A stretch of DNA of 64,000 bases from Ruminococcus sp. (GTDB lineage Bacteria > Bacillota > Clostridia > Oscillospirales > Ruminococcaceae), in assembly GCA_019420505.1 (NCBI GenBank), contig JAHZHC010000007.1, forward strand, positions 1-64,000, given 5' to 3'. This document shows, in pieces, positions 13,731 through 22,374 of this stretch. The first letter of the stretch is position 1, and every line of letters starts with the position of its first letter. Made by a program: the position numbers and the translations under genes. The notes beneath the pieces were generated by a model. It was not told where the DNA came from, searched no databases, and worked only from the letters and a program-made list of their open reading frames with translations.

Positions 13731-16286
13731 ATGAAATTGGCTGTGGATGGACGGCTTAACTTTGATACTAAAATAGATACCAAAGGTTTTAATGTAGGAA
13801 CAAAACAATTATCAAACGGTCTTGGCGGTTTAAAATCAATGCTTGGAAAAATTGCAGTCGCTGCAGCGGCTGCTTTTTCTGTAAAAAAGCTTGTGGATTT
13901 TGGAAAGCAGGCTGTTTCGGTAGCTTCTGACTTGCAAGAAGTACAAAACGTTGTAGATACTGCATTCGGTTCTATGGCAAACAAAATGGAGGATTTTGCA
14001 GATACCTCTATAAAACAATTTGGTATATCCCGATTGGCGGCTAAACAGACAGGCTCAACTTTTATGGCAATGGCAAGCGGTATGGGTATTGCTCAGTCAA
14101 GTGCCAGTGACATGGCTATTGCTTTAACAGGCTTGTCCGCTGATATGGCATCGTTCTATAATGTTGAACAGGATGTTGCTTCTACGGCTTTAAAATCCGT
14201 ATTTACAGGTGAAACAGAAACGCTGAAGCAGTTTGGTATTGTAATGACAGAGGCAAACCTTGAAGCCTTTGCACTGTCGCAGGGCATAAGTAAGTCAGTG
14301 TCTGATATGTCGCAAGCGGAAAAGGTACAGTTAAGATATAACTATGTAATGTCGCAAACTGCACTTGCACAAGGTGACTTTGCAAAAACACAAGGCAGCT
14401 GGGCGAACCAAACGAGAATCCTATCCGAACAGTGGAAAGAGTTTTCGGGCACAATAGGACAGGCATTAATGGGCGTATTGCTTCCGGCGGTAAAAATACT
14501 TAACAATGCAATGTCAAGCCTTATTACATATGCACAGGCGGCGGTTAAGGCACTGGCTGATGTATTTGGAATAGATATATCCGAATCAGCAGGAAGCACA
14601 GGAACGTTGGTAACTGATACAACAGATATTGCGGATAGTTCTGCTGATGTTGCTGACAACTATTCTGATATGGCTGACAGCGCAGAAAAAGCAGCTAAAG
14701 CAAATGAAAATCAGCTTGCAGGATTTGATAAAATAACAAAACTATCCGACAGTAAATCCGATAAAGACAAATCCGGCAGTACGATCGGTAAGATTGATAT
14801 GGGCTTGTACGGCAAGCAAGGGACAATATCTACTAAAGTTGATGTGGATACAGGCGGAGCTAAAAAGAAAATTTCCGACTTTTTCAAATCTGTAAAAAAG
14901 GTTTTCGGTCAGATCGGTAAATATATAAAGAAAAACTTCGGCGGAATATTTTCAGGTATATGGGACGGGTTAAAATCAGAAGGGAAAGAGCTTTGGGGCA
15001 CATTTAATCAGATTTTTACTGACCTAAAAAGTCTGATTGATCCTTTTAAACAATATTTATCAGGCGATTTTACAACATATCTGCAAACAGCGTTTTCAAC
15101 TTTAGGAAATATTGCTGTTGGTCTTTTCGATAGCTTTAATACGGTATTTTCGGATTTATGGAATGTGGTTCTATTCCCGTTTGTTTCAAATCTTGTTACT
15201 GTTGTTTTACCTATGATAACACAATTTTGGACACAGGTTTGGCTGACGATAAGCACTTTATTTGACTCCATAAAAGAAATATTTGATACCCTTTGGACAG
15301 AATGTATATCCCCTGTACTTGGTTTTATAACTCAGGCATGGTGTGATCTAATGATTCTTTTGTCTGATTTTTGGAATGAATGGGGAGAACCTATTTTTGA
15401 GGGGATCAGAGAAGCAATATCTACAACGGCGGATATTTTCCTGAATATATGGGAAACGATTTTAAAACCCATATTTGATAAAATTATGGAGACAGCTGAT
15501 AGAATATGGACGGAGCATTTAAAACCACTTATAGCAGAATTTCTTGATTTTGTCGGCGAACTTATTACAGGAGCTACTGCTATTTATAATAAATTTATTG
15601 CTCCGATTGTTAATTGGCTTGTAGATGTCTTAGGTCCGATAGTGGTTAAGATTGCAAATAAAATTTGGGATACTGTCGGCGGTATAATCGGAAATATTAT
15701 AGATGCCATAAAGGGTGTTATAACAACATTAAAAGGCATTGTGCAGTTTATCACAGGTGTTTTCACGGGTAACTGGTCAAAAGCATGGGAAGGCATAAAA
15801 AACATTTTCAAAGGTGTTTGGGACGCACTTTTTGGCATTATAAAAGTGCCAATTAATCTTATTATTGATGGTATTAATATGCTTTGGAGCGGTATTTATA
15901 ATGTAGTAAAAGGTATTGTTGACTCTATAGGTGGAATTGCTGGAGCAATAGGAGATTTGTTTGGTGCAGACTGGCATTTTTCCATGCCTGATGAGCCTCC
16001 TCTTATACCTAAACTTGCCACCGGCACAGTCGTCCCGGCAAACTACGGCGAGTTTTTGGCAGTGCTTGGTGACAATAAACGAGAAACTGAGGTCGTGTCG
16101 CCTCTATCAACCATCGAACAAGCTGTTGGAAACGCTATGAGTAAATATGGCGGAGTAGGCGGAGACTTGGTCGCATATATCACCATTGATATGGACGGCA
16201 GAAAAATACACAAAGAAATGGTAAGATTAAATAAACAAGAAATCAGGAAAACAGGCAATAATCCACTTGTTCCTGCAAGAGTATAA
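13731..16286 (+). CDS. Tail tape measure protein
   Basis: About 851 residues, the ruler that sets tail length and is ejected into the host. The N-terminus (AVDGRLNFDTKIDTKGF, then GLKSMLGKIAVAAAAAF) and the block MEDFADTSIKQFGISRLAAK, GSTFMAMASGMG and SVFTGETETLKQFGIVM belong to the TMP family. The middle has repeated Trp/Phe-rich amphipathic helices (residues ~400-680), and a hydrophobic region near GNIIDAIKGVITTLKGIVQF may insert in the membrane. The start may be ATG 13731 or TTG 13737 (MAVDGR), both close to AGGCAGGTG; the longer open frame begins inside the upstream terminator and is unlikely. Confidence 0.92.
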   Translation: MKLAVDGRLNFDTKIDTKGFNVGTKQLSNGLGGLKSMLGKIAVAAAAAFSVKKLVDFGKQAVSVASDLQEVQNVVDTAFGSMANKMEDFADTSIKQFGISRLAAKQTGSTFMAMASGMGIAQSSASDMAIALTGLSADMASFYNVEQDVASTALKSVFTGETETLKQFGIVMTEANLEAFALSQGISKSVSDMSQAEKVQLRYNYVMSQTALAQGDFAKTQGSWANQTRILSEQWKEFSGTIGQALMGVLLPAVKILNNAMSSLITYAQAAVKALADVFGIDISESAGSTGTLVTDTTDIADSSADVADNYSDMADSAEKAAKANENQLAGFDKITKLSDSKSDKDKSGSTIGKIDMGLYGKQGTISTKVDVDTGGAKKKISDFFKSVKKVFGQIGKYIKKNFGGIFSGIWDGLKSEGKELWGTFNQIFTDLKSLIDPFKQYLSGDFTTYLQTAFSTLGNIAVGLFDSFNTVFSDLWNVVLFPFVSNLVTVVLPMITQFWTQVWLTISTLFDSIKEIFDTLWTECISPVLGFITQAWCDLMILLSDFWNEWGEPIFEGIREAISTTADIFLNIWETILKPIFDKIMETADRIWTEHLKPLIAEFLDFVGELITGATAIYNKFIAPIVNWLVDVLGPIVVKIANKIWDTVGGIIGNIIDAIKGVITTLKGIVQFITGVFTGNWSKAWEGIKNIFKGVWDALFGIIKVPINLIIDGINMLWSGIYNVVKGIVDSIGGIAGAIGDLFGADWHFSMPDEPPLIPKLATGTVVPANYGEFLAVLGDNKRETEVVSPLSTIEQAVGNAMSKYGGVGGDLVAYITIDMDGRKIHKEMVRLNKQEIRKTGNNPLVPARV

Positions 16287-16293
16287 GGAGGCA

Positions 16294-16359
16294 GAGCGAC
16301 ACTCGGCTTGGACGCAACAAGGTTCATGCTATGTCGCTCCTGCATTGCTTACGCAATGC
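16294..16359 (+). other. Tandem hairpins between tape measure and distal tail genes
   Basis: Two perfect hairpins in the 96-base gap: GAGCGACA (16294-16301) with TGTCGCTC (16332-16339), and GCATTGC (16342-16348) with GCAATGC (16353-16359) around TTAC. No U tract follows, so this is not a standard terminator. It could be an mRNA processing or stability element, or a small mobile palindrome. Confidence 0.5.
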
Positions 16360-16382
16360 CAAAATAAGACGTGGAGGTATAT

Positions 16383-16769
16383 ATGAAAATAACAACGGAT
16401 ATTTGGATAGACGGCATTAAGCTGCCGTCAGCCGATAAATCGGGGATATCAATCACTCCTCAAACAATATGGTCGCAGAATGCAGGGCGTAACAGTGCTA
16501 CAGCTAATTTTGCAGGTGACATCAAAGCTATAAAATATGACGTTACATATAATAAAAGCTATGCAACGCAGGAGGAGTTTGAGCTGATAGACAGCCTTGT
16601 AAATACCATGAGATCAATACATAAGGTCAAGCTGTGTTTAAGACCCAGCGACGGTTATGTTACTAAAAACTTCTACATCGGTTCGGGTACATTCAGCTAT
16701 ACAATAACACGTTGTAAAGACGGCAGAACGTATTATGAGGGTCTGAGCTTTCAGATGATTGAGCAATAG
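16383..16769 (+). CDS. Distal tail-like phage protein
   Basis: 128 residues, mostly beta strand (TTDIWIDGIKLPSADKSGIS, QNAGRNSATANFAGDIKAIK, YYEGLSFQMIEQ). ATG at 16383 with GTGGAGGTAT upstream is preferred over GTG at 16371. Position directly after the tape measure points to a distal tail/baseplate component that links the tube to the adhesion device. Low similarity expected; called by synteny. Confidence 0.6.
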   Translation: MKITTDIWIDGIKLPSADKSGISITPQTIWSQNAGRNSATANFAGDIKAIKYDVTYNKSYATQEEFELIDSLVNTMRSIHKVKLCLRPSDGYVTKNFYIGSGTFSYTITRCKDGRTYYEGLSFQMIEQ

Positions 16770-16780
16770 GGAGGGGCGTT

Positions 16781-18046
16781 ATGTATCAAGTAAAATATGA
16801 TTCTGTGGCTAAGGCTATCGAATCAGACAGCCGTTGCTTCAGGGCAATTCTTGACTTCGGCGATTTTCAAATCAAAGATGATAATGTGGGAACAATAAAA
16901 CCCAGCTTAGGCAGTGTGCAGAATGAAACCCCGTGTATAGGTGACGTTGTATCAACTCAATGTGAGATACAAATAATCAATAAACCTGATAATATCAATC
17001 TTGAGGGAAAGCAGTTTCGGCTATATATCTATTTAATCGATCCCATGTATGGTATGACCGAATCCCAAAACACTTTGGAGGACTTAAGGGAGTATACTCT
17101 TGCTGAATTAAACAGTAAACGCACATTAGCCGATATGTCAGGATTTAAGCTGTCTGATCTGTCAGATTACACAATTGAGCAAGCCGGAAAACGTACTCTT
17201 GCGGATATTGCAAATCTGCCTGTACCTGAAATGAGATACGAGCCGATACCCATTGCTAAGCTGACGGTTTTAAAATGCAAAAAGCTAAGTGATTATTATA
17301 CTCTCACTTGTTCTGACAGACTGCACTTTGCTGACAGCAAGTATGTATCAAATCTTACATATCCGACAACATCAGATAAGGTTATGGCGGAGATAGCACA
17401 GCAGATCGGCTGCGGCTCTGAGGTTGAGCCGCCTCAGTCTTATCTTGTGTCAAGCAACGGCAAACGGCTTTTGTCCTCAAACGGCAAAAGACTGATAACG
17501 TCCACATGGCAGTTTGATATTATGCAAGAGCCTATGGGATATACCAAACGTCAGATGATTGGATTTATAGCCGCTATGCGTGGCAAATTTGCTGTGATAG
17601 ACCGTACAGGTACACTTGTACAGCGTTGGTACGGCGAGGGTGACGATCTATACTTTACTCCCGGAGACGAGGGTAACGACAGGCATATTGACGATTACGA
17701 GATGGCTGAAACCCCTGTTATTGTGGGATATCTGTCCTGTGTGGTTAACAAGGATACAACTCTTACATACGGACCGCCAAACTTAAGAAAAATGGAATTT
17801 GAATGTCCGTATATGACAGCGTCAAGGCTTGAATTGCTGTACTCTCAGACCCACATAGACTATTATCCCTGTGATCTTACTCAGCGTTTGGGTGATCCAC
17901 GCTTTGATCTGTGGGACAGACTATTTGACAGCAGGAAACAGCTTTTAATGCTTAATATGGATTACACATTTGACGGCGGTCTTATGCTTAATGTAACGTC
18001 AGGCGGAGATTCTGACACAGAGGCACAGGCGACAGATACATATTAA
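16781..18046 (+). CDS. Baseplate hub-like tail protein with internal repeats
   Basis: 421 residues. The N-terminal half has the strand-rich look of tail hub proteins (FRAILDFGDFQI, CIGDVVSTQCEIQIIN). Residues ~98-146 contain a short repeat of the form T/K-L-x-D/E-L/M (DLREYTLAEL, KRTLADM, FKLSDLSDYTIEQ, KRTLADI). A second small duplication follows at SSNGKRLLSSNGKRL (~225-240). The C-terminal part (RQMIGFIAAMRGKFAVIDRTG, MEFECPYMT) resembles prophage tail-associated hub domains. Likely the platform that carries the receptor-binding proteins encoded next. Confidence 0.65.
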   Translation: MYQVKYDSVAKAIESDSRCFRAILDFGDFQIKDDNVGTIKPSLGSVQNETPCIGDVVSTQCEIQIINKPDNINLEGKQFRLYIYLIDPMYGMTESQNTLEDLREYTLAELNSKRTLADMSGFKLSDLSDYTIEQAGKRTLADIANLPVPEMRYEPIPIAKLTVLKCKKLSDYYTLTCSDRLHFADSKYVSNLTYPTTSDKVMAEIAQQIGCGSEVEPPQSYLVSSNGKRLLSSNGKRLITSTWQFDIMQEPMGYTKRQMIGFIAAMRGKFAVIDRTGTLVQRWYGEGDDLYFTPGDEGNDRHIDDYEMAETPVIVGYLSCVVNKDTTLTYGPPNLRKMEFECPYMTASRLELLYSQTHIDYYPCDLTQRLGDPRFDLWDRLFDSRKQLLMLNMDYTFDGGLMLNVTSGGDSDTEAQATDTY

Positions 18047-18058
18047 AAGGAGGTAAAT

Positions 18059-18421
18059 ATGGCAAACGAATATACAGATTATCAATTACCACTTACGGAT
18101 GTGGAGATTGCTAATGCATTAAAATTAATCAATAACATGGAAAAAGGAACGGCAAGCATAAAAGTGCCGACTAACACACGTGGAATGTTTAATCAGACTG
18201 TGCATTTTGGCAAATCGCATAAAAATCCAAAAATATTTTTACAGTTAAACATTAAGTCAAGCAAGCCAACACCTTACTATACGTTTCATCCGATAGTCAG
18301 TAATGTTCAAAATACTTGTTTTGATATTTCTTTGATTGCGTCAAATTCCCCTGATTCGGCTAATTTTAAGCAGATTCCGTCAGGAACACACAATGTTGAT
18401 TATTTGATCATAGACGGTTAG
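18059..18421 (+). CDS. Small tail/adhesion-module protein
   Basis: 120 residues starting MANEYTDYQLPLTDVEIANAL, then a beta-rich body (TRGMFNQTVHFGKSHKNPKI, HNVDYLIIDG). AAAGGAGG upstream. No family recognised; placed between hub and tail-fibre genes, so a baseplate or receptor-binding role is likely. Confidence 0.55.
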   Translation: MANEYTDYQLPLTDVEIANALKLINNMEKGTASIKVPTNTRGMFNQTVHFGKSHKNPKIFLQLNIKSSKPTPYYTFHPIVSNVQNTCFDISLIASNSPDSANFKQIPSGTHNVDYLIIDG

Positions 18422-18432
18422 GAGGTGATTTT

Positions 18433-18822
18433 ATGACAAGTACAACAAATTACAAGTTATCAAAACCTGAGAGCACTGATCTGTTCGGGGACGTGCTTCC
18501 TGACATGATGGCTGAAAACATGGATACTATTGACGAGGCTTTATATACAGCAAATTTATTTGGCAAAATCGAAATTTCGGTAACAACCGAAACAACAGTT
18601 GCATATGCGGTAATGCCCACAGTGAGAAAACATTTTATCGGTGCGGTCATGACCTTAAGAAATGTGTATAACGGCACAAGCCTTAATGACTTTGAGCCGC
18701 CTGATATACAAGTGCACAGCGTCCTATATCAAGGCTCGCTTTATGCTGTATTAAAAAGTTCTTCAGGGAATATCCCACAGGGTACATATACAGTAGACTG
18801 GAAAGCGACAGAGGTGTCATGA
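18433..18822 (+). CDS. Tail fibre-associated protein, 129 aa
   Basis: The N-terminus TTNYKLSKPESTDLFGDVLP followed by ENMDTIDEAL is a common attachment segment of Gram-positive phage tail fibres. The rest is a small beta domain (KIEISVTTETTVAYAV, GTYTVDWKATEV). AGGAGGTG upstream; its stop overlaps the next start (ATGATGA). Confidence 0.6.
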   Translation: MTSTTNYKLSKPESTDLFGDVLPDMMAENMDTIDEALYTANLFGKIEISVTTETTVAYAVMPTVRKHFIGAVMTLRNVYNGTSLNDFEPPDIQVHSVLYQGSLYAVLKSSSGNIPQGTYTVDWKATEVS

Positions 18823-19457
18823 TGAAAATATCAATATCTAAAGACTATACTGCATATCCTGACAGCGATTTACTCGGCTATAAAGGCGAAACCAACGTCC
18901 GAATAATAGAGGTTGCTCAGCCTGTGGTTGAGGGAGCAGATACATACCGATTGCGTTTTGAGTACAAAAATGCTGTATATGATGTGCCTATTGTTGACGG
19001 CAAAGTAATAATTACTGCCTCTCTGCTCTGTGAGGTGGGTCAAATAAAATGCCAGTGGATAGCTACTAAATCAGACGGTGATAACTACTCGCTTGTCGCT
19101 AAATCTCAGATATTTGAATTAAAAATCGGTGACAGCATATCTGATGATGTTGCGCCGATACCGCCCTACGAATTATCTAAATCCATTTCGGATAACGTAC
19201 TTGAAGCGGAATCCAGCGCTAAAGAATATGCTGCTCAAACCGAAAAATATAAATACGAAGCTATGTCATTTAAAGATGTGGCGAAACAACAGGCCGGTAT
19301 TGCAAAAACCGCAACAGCACAGGCGCAAGCATATGCTGAAATCAGTTTATCTGCTGCACAAACAGCAACACAAAAAGCTGATGAGCTGACGGCATTGCTT
19401 GATTCTTTAAATACAGCGTTGGAACTCTGCCTTAACGGAGGTGCTGTTGATGGCTGA
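18822..19457 (+). CDS. Baseplate upper protein-like tail protein with coiled coil
   Basis: About 211 residues. N-terminal ~100 residues form a beta domain (YTAYPDSDLLGYKGETNVRI, YRLRFEYKNAVYDVPIVDGK) like BppU/tail-fibre shoulder domains. From ~125 there is a long alanine/glutamine-rich coiled coil (YAAQTEKYKYEAMSFKDVAK, TATAQAQAYAEISLSAAQTA) suited to trimer formation. The start ATG (18819 or 18822) lies in the stop of the preceding gene. The 3' end overlaps the leucine-rich-repeat protein. Confidence 0.65.
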   Translation: MKISISKDYTAYPDSDLLGYKGETNVRIIEVAQPVVEGADTYRLRFEYKNAVYDVPIVDGKVIITASLLCEVGQIKCQWIATKSDGDNYSLVAKSQIFELKIGDSISDDVAPIPPYELSKSISDNVLEAESSAKEYAAQTEKYKYEAMSFKDVAKQQAGIAKTATAQAQAYAEISLSAAQTATQKADELTALLDSLNTALELCLNGGAVDG

Positions 19458-20052
19458 TATTGTGACAAACATTAATAGAGCTATAAGTGATTTTGACAGT
19501 ATAAAGTCAGCTATAGAGGATAAGGGTGTAACAGTGGGTAATGTTCCGACATCACAGTATGCGGATAAAATTACCGAGATACAGTCAGCCGGTCAAGAGA
19601 TATTTTTTAATTCAGAGGGCAGATGTTATACAAAAGATTTAATGTTTCCGCCAAACGTTACCAGCATAGGAGGCAGTGTTTATTCTAAGTGCGGCATTAT
19701 CAGCTTAACGATACATAACGGAATAAAGAGTATAGGGCAGAATGCTTTTAACGTTTGCTCGGAACTCATAAGCGTTTACATTGCTAATAGTGTAACCAGC
19801 ATAGGTGCACAAGCGTTTGGATATTGCAGAAATATTACAACGATAACTTTGGAAAAAGACATTGACTGCACAGGGTTAAATTTTTCTTGGTCTAACAAAC
19901 TTACAGCTGAAACAATTGTCAATATGTTTGAAGCCTTAAAAGACAACACAGGCACAACGGCTAAAACCTTGACGCTTGGTGCGACTAATCTTGCTAAGCT
20001 GACAGAAGAACAGAAACAAATTGCGACAAATAAAAATTGGAATTTAGCATAA
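19450..20052 (+). CDS. BspA-type leucine-rich-repeat tail protein
   Basis: About 200 residues. The N-terminus (MADIVTNINRAISDFDSIKS) resembles phage fibre-attachment segments. Residues ~60-140 carry BspA/LRR_5 repeats (FPPNVTSIGGSVYSKCG, IHNGIKSIGQNAF, IANSVTSIGAQAFGYC). LRR_5 domains bind surface ligands, so this is a candidate receptor-binding tip. GGAGGTG precedes ATG at 19450; the earlier GTG at 19441 overlaps that site. Such LRR domains are frequent in gut Clostridia and may have been captured from a host adhesin. Confidence 0.75.
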   Translation: MADIVTNINRAISDFDSIKSAIEDKGVTVGNVPTSQYADKITEIQSAGQEIFFNSEGRCYTKDLMFPPNVTSIGGSVYSKCGIISLTIHNGIKSIGQNAFNVCSELISVYIANSVTSIGAQAFGYCRNITTITLEKDIDCTGLNFSWSNKLTAETIVNMFEALKDNTGTTAKTLTLGATNLAKLTEEQKQIATNKNWNLA

Positions 20053-20066
20053 AAGGAGTGGTAAGT

Positions 20067-20234
20067 TTGATTAAAGTATTATACTTAAACCCCCGAATGC
20101 TTGAAGCTGATGAGGGTAAAACGCTTACAGACGGTGAGACATATTCTCCTGTTGTATATCTCGGTAAAAATGAAAATCCTGATAACTGGCAGGAGATAGA
20201 TCAGGCGGATGAACCGACAGAAATGAAGGAATAA
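20067..20234 (+). CDS. Small phage protein after the tail adhesin
   Basis: 55 residues beginning with TTG at 20067 (MIKVLYLNPRMLEADEG), with AAAGGAGTGG ten bases upstream. Acidic, and ends EPTEMKE. Similar unnamed small proteins often follow tail fibres in Clostridia prophages. No function assigned. Confidence 0.55.
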   Translation: MIKVLYLNPRMLEADEGKTLTDGETYSPVVYLGKNENPDNWQEIDQADEPTEMKE

Positions 20235-20267
20235 AAATGAATTTTGAAAAGGAATACGGTGATTAAA

Positions 20268-20504
20268 ATGAATAGCGAAATTATAGTTGCGTTGTTTTCA
20301 CTTTTAGGAACAGCAATCGGAACATTCGGCGGTATGCAGCTTACCAAATACCGAATATCACAGCTTGAAAAGAAAGTAGACAAGCATAATCATTTAGTTG
20401 AAAGACAATATGACATTGAGAAAATCACAGCCGTATTGTCAGAAGATTTGAAAGTTGCAAATCACAGAATAGCAGATTTGGAAAGTGAGGTAAATAAAAA
20501 ATGA
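20268..20504 (+). CDS. XhlA-like lysis accessory membrane protein
   Basis: 78 residues: an N-terminal hydrophobic segment (IIVALFSLLGTAIGTFGGM) followed by a coiled coil (ISQLEKKVDKHNHLVERQ, VLSEDLKVANHRIADLES). This is the haemolysin XhlA-type layout found just before holins. ATG at 20268 is chosen because it begins at the membrane segment; a nine-codon frame at 20238 precedes it. Four-base overlap with the holin gene. Confidence 0.7.
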   Translation: MNSEIIVALFSLLGTAIGTFGGMQLTKYRISQLEKKVDKHNHLVERQYDIEKITAVLSEDLKVANHRIADLESEVNKK

Positions 20505-20698
20505 AAAACATAAAAACATGGATTAAAGCCGCAGGAGTAAGAGCAGTAAAGACAGTTGCACAGACATCAGTTGCAATGATAGGCACATCTGTTGTAATAT
20601 CAGACGTAAATTGGGTTGCTGTTGTATCAGCGTCGGTATTGGCAGGAGCGTTGTCATTACTTACGTCAGTGGCAGGCTTGCCGGAAGTGGAGGAGTAA
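20501..20698 (+). CDS. Phage holin (r1t-type)
   Basis: 65 residues with two hydrophobic helices (VAQTSVAMIGTSVVI and WVAVVSASVLAGALSLLTSV), a basic start (MKNIKTWIKAAGVRAVK) and an acidic end (LPEVEE). The VNWVAVVSA..LAGALSLLTSVAGLP pattern is that of small r1t-like holins. It forms the membrane hole that times lysis and is placed directly before the endolysin. Confidence 0.85.
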   Translation: MKNIKTWIKAAGVRAVKTVAQTSVAMIGTSVVISDVNWVAVVSASVLAGALSLLTSVAGLPEVEE

Positions 20699-20700
20699 TC

Positions 20701-21435
20701 ATGAAAACTATTACATATTCAGAATTTATTAAAAAACACACCGGCAAAGCAATGGATTTTGACGGCGTGGCAGGGTCACAGTGCGTTGATCTAATCAAGT
20801 ATTATCTCAAAGAGGTATTTAATATTAATCCCGGTGCATGGGGTGACGCTCATTGCTATTATGATAACTATAATAATCTGCCGTTGCTCAAACAGCATTT
20901 TACACGCATAGCAAATACACCTGACTTTGTACCTCGCAAGGGTGATATTGTCGTATGGTCTCCAAACTTGTCAAGCGGCGGCTGGGGTCATGTTGCAATT
21001 GCTACAGGAGAGGGCAACACAACATATTTTTATAGCTACGACCAAAACTGGACAGGTAATCATGACGCTTGCAAAATGGTTAAGCATAATTACAACTGTG
21101 TTTACGGTGTACTCAGACCTAAGGATCAGACTAAGATTACTGGAGTTAAAAAATCTGTATCAGAATTGGCAAAAGAAGTTATAGCCGGAAAATGGGGCAA
21201 CGGAGAAACCCGAAAGAAAAAGCTGACGGCGGCAGGGTACAATTATAACGCTGTACAGACAGAGGTAAATAAAATAGCAAATCAGAAAAAGACAGTTACA
21301 TACACAGTCAAAAAGGGTGACACTCTTGCAAGTATTGCTAAAAATCACAAAACAACAGTTGCTAAGATTGCAAAGGATAATAACATAAAAAATGTTAATC
21401 TGATTTATTCAGGACAAAAAATTAAAATTAAATAA
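20701..21435 (+). CDS. Endolysin: CHAP amidase/endopeptidase with Cpl-7 and LysM domains
   Basis: 244 residues from ATG 20701 (an upstream in-frame extension overlaps the holin and is not used). CHAP domain at ~1-140 with catalytic Cys in GSQCVDLIKYYL and His in GWGHVAIATG. A Cpl-7/CW_7-like wall-binding repeat at ~150-195 (ELAKEVIAGKWGNGETRKKK). A LysM domain at ~199-244 (YTVKKGDTLASIAKNH, LIYSGQKIKI). It cleaves host peptidoglycan at the end of infection. Strong terminator just downstream closes the late operon. Confidence 0.92.
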   Translation: MKTITYSEFIKKHTGKAMDFDGVAGSQCVDLIKYYLKEVFNINPGAWGDAHCYYDNYNNLPLLKQHFTRIANTPDFVPRKGDIVVWSPNLSSGGWGHVAIATGEGNTTYFYSYDQNWTGNHDACKMVKHNYNCVYGVLRPKDQTKITGVKKSVSELAKEVIAGKWGNGETRKKKLTAAGYNYNAVQTEVNKIANQKKTVTYTVKKGDTLASIAKNHKTTVAKIAKDNNIKNVNLIYSGQKIKIK

Positions 21436-21458
21436 GTACATAAAATAGGTAAAAAAGC

Positions 21459-21495
21459 AAGGTCAGGGACTTTATTAGTCCTTGACCTTTTTTGT
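21459..21495 (+). terminator. Late-operon terminator after the endolysin
   Basis: AAGGTCAGGGACT (21459-21471) pairs over 13 positions with AGTCCTTGACCTT (21477-21489) and is followed by a T tract. Confidence 0.88.
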
Positions 21496-21732
21496 TTTAA
21501 AATATCCTTTAAAGTATGATAACATATCATGTTTAGTCAGTTGTTTCTGTATTTACTTTTTGTTTTTTTTCATATAGCTTTAGGATGTTTATCATGGGAA
21601 GCTTTAAATTGTCACCAGAACATGTTTGAGAGAATATACTCATAATTTTTCCACGACATATTGAATATAAAGTGGAAACGCCATTTAAACAAAACTTCGC
21701 TCTATTTTTTATATTTATACTTAGTAGTTTAG

Positions 21733-21766
21733 CCCTCTCACTTTCATGAGTGAGGGGGATTTTTTT
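21733..21766 (+). terminator. Orphan terminator downstream of the lysis genes
   Basis: CCCTCTCACT (21733-21742) with AGTGAGGGGG (21749-21758), then seven T. The preceding 240 bases hold no credible gene, only a 14-codon frame (ATGTTTATCATGGGAAGC, near 21587). A TTGTTT-17-TATGAT promoter-like pair near 21490-21520 would give a ~240-base transcript ending here. Confidence 0.7.
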
Positions 21767-21846
21767 GTTTTTATATGATATTTATAAACAAAAATGGTGT
21801 TTTATATGTAATTTTTACAATTGTTTCATTAATAAATCTTTTATCG

Positions 21847-21875
21847 TTGATACCTTTGTTTTCGTGTGTTATTAT
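21847..21875 (+). promoter_or_regulatory. Promoter of the 86-residue cargo gene
   Basis: TTGATA (21847-21852), 17 bases, TATTAT (21870-21875), ~50 bases before the start codon. Confidence 0.65.
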
Positions 21876-21922
21876 AAAAAATGTGTTAAAATACAAATTT
21901 TTAACAGGAGGAGTAATAATAA

Positions 21923-22183
21923 ATGAAAACGAAAGAAAAGCAGAGGAGATTTGATGTTTTCTATCCGACTGTACACGGCAGGAAGTGGATAGGTGCATCA
22001 AATATATTACCAAATGCAATGGCAATTGGGGAAAGGGAAGGGTGCAGAGAATTAGGGTGTCCTTGCGGTATGTATGAGATATATGACAACAAGCTTAAGA
22101 CTGATAATGTTACGGTTATGGTAAAAGATGTGATGAAAAGTGAAAAAAGACGGGAAGAAAGGAGAAAGCAACAGGAAGAATAA
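21923..22183 (+). CDS. Hypothetical cargo protein, 86 aa
   Basis: Small protein with own promoter, AGGAGG site and terminator. It has WIGASNILPNAMAIGEREGC and a CRELGCPCGMYEIYD cysteine cluster, and ends in a charged helix (KRREERRKQQEE). No recognised family. Genes like this, single and self-contained after the endolysin, are typical lysogen-expressed cargo. Confidence 0.65.
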   Translation: MKTKEKQRRFDVFYPTVHGRKWIGASNILPNAMAIGEREGCRELGCPCGMYEIYDNKLKTDNVTVMVKDVMKSEKRREERRKQQEE

Positions 22184-22189
22184 ATACAT

Positions 22190-22226
22190 AAGCCCTCAGG
22201 ATTATTGTGATTCTGAGGGCTTTTAT
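22190..22226 (+). terminator. Terminator of the 86-residue cargo gene
   Basis: AAGCCCTCAG (22190-22199) pairs fully with CTGAGGGCTT (22213-22222), then TTTATT. Confidence 0.85.
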
Positions 22227-22374
22227 TGTCAAAAGCAACAATAATTAAAGCGAGATTTTGTGTATTTATCCGAAAATTAAAATATTTGGTAGAAGTTTTG
22301 CACAAAATGGGGGTTTTGAGTATTTATTATAATATGATAATAAAAATTATTTTTTAGAAGAGGAGTGGAGAACA

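Noticed and set aside
21961..22305. 114-codon minus-strand frame opposite the 86-aa cargo gene
   Set aside because: Runs across the cargo gene terminator and has no ribosome site; the plus-strand gene has promoter, ribosome site and terminator.
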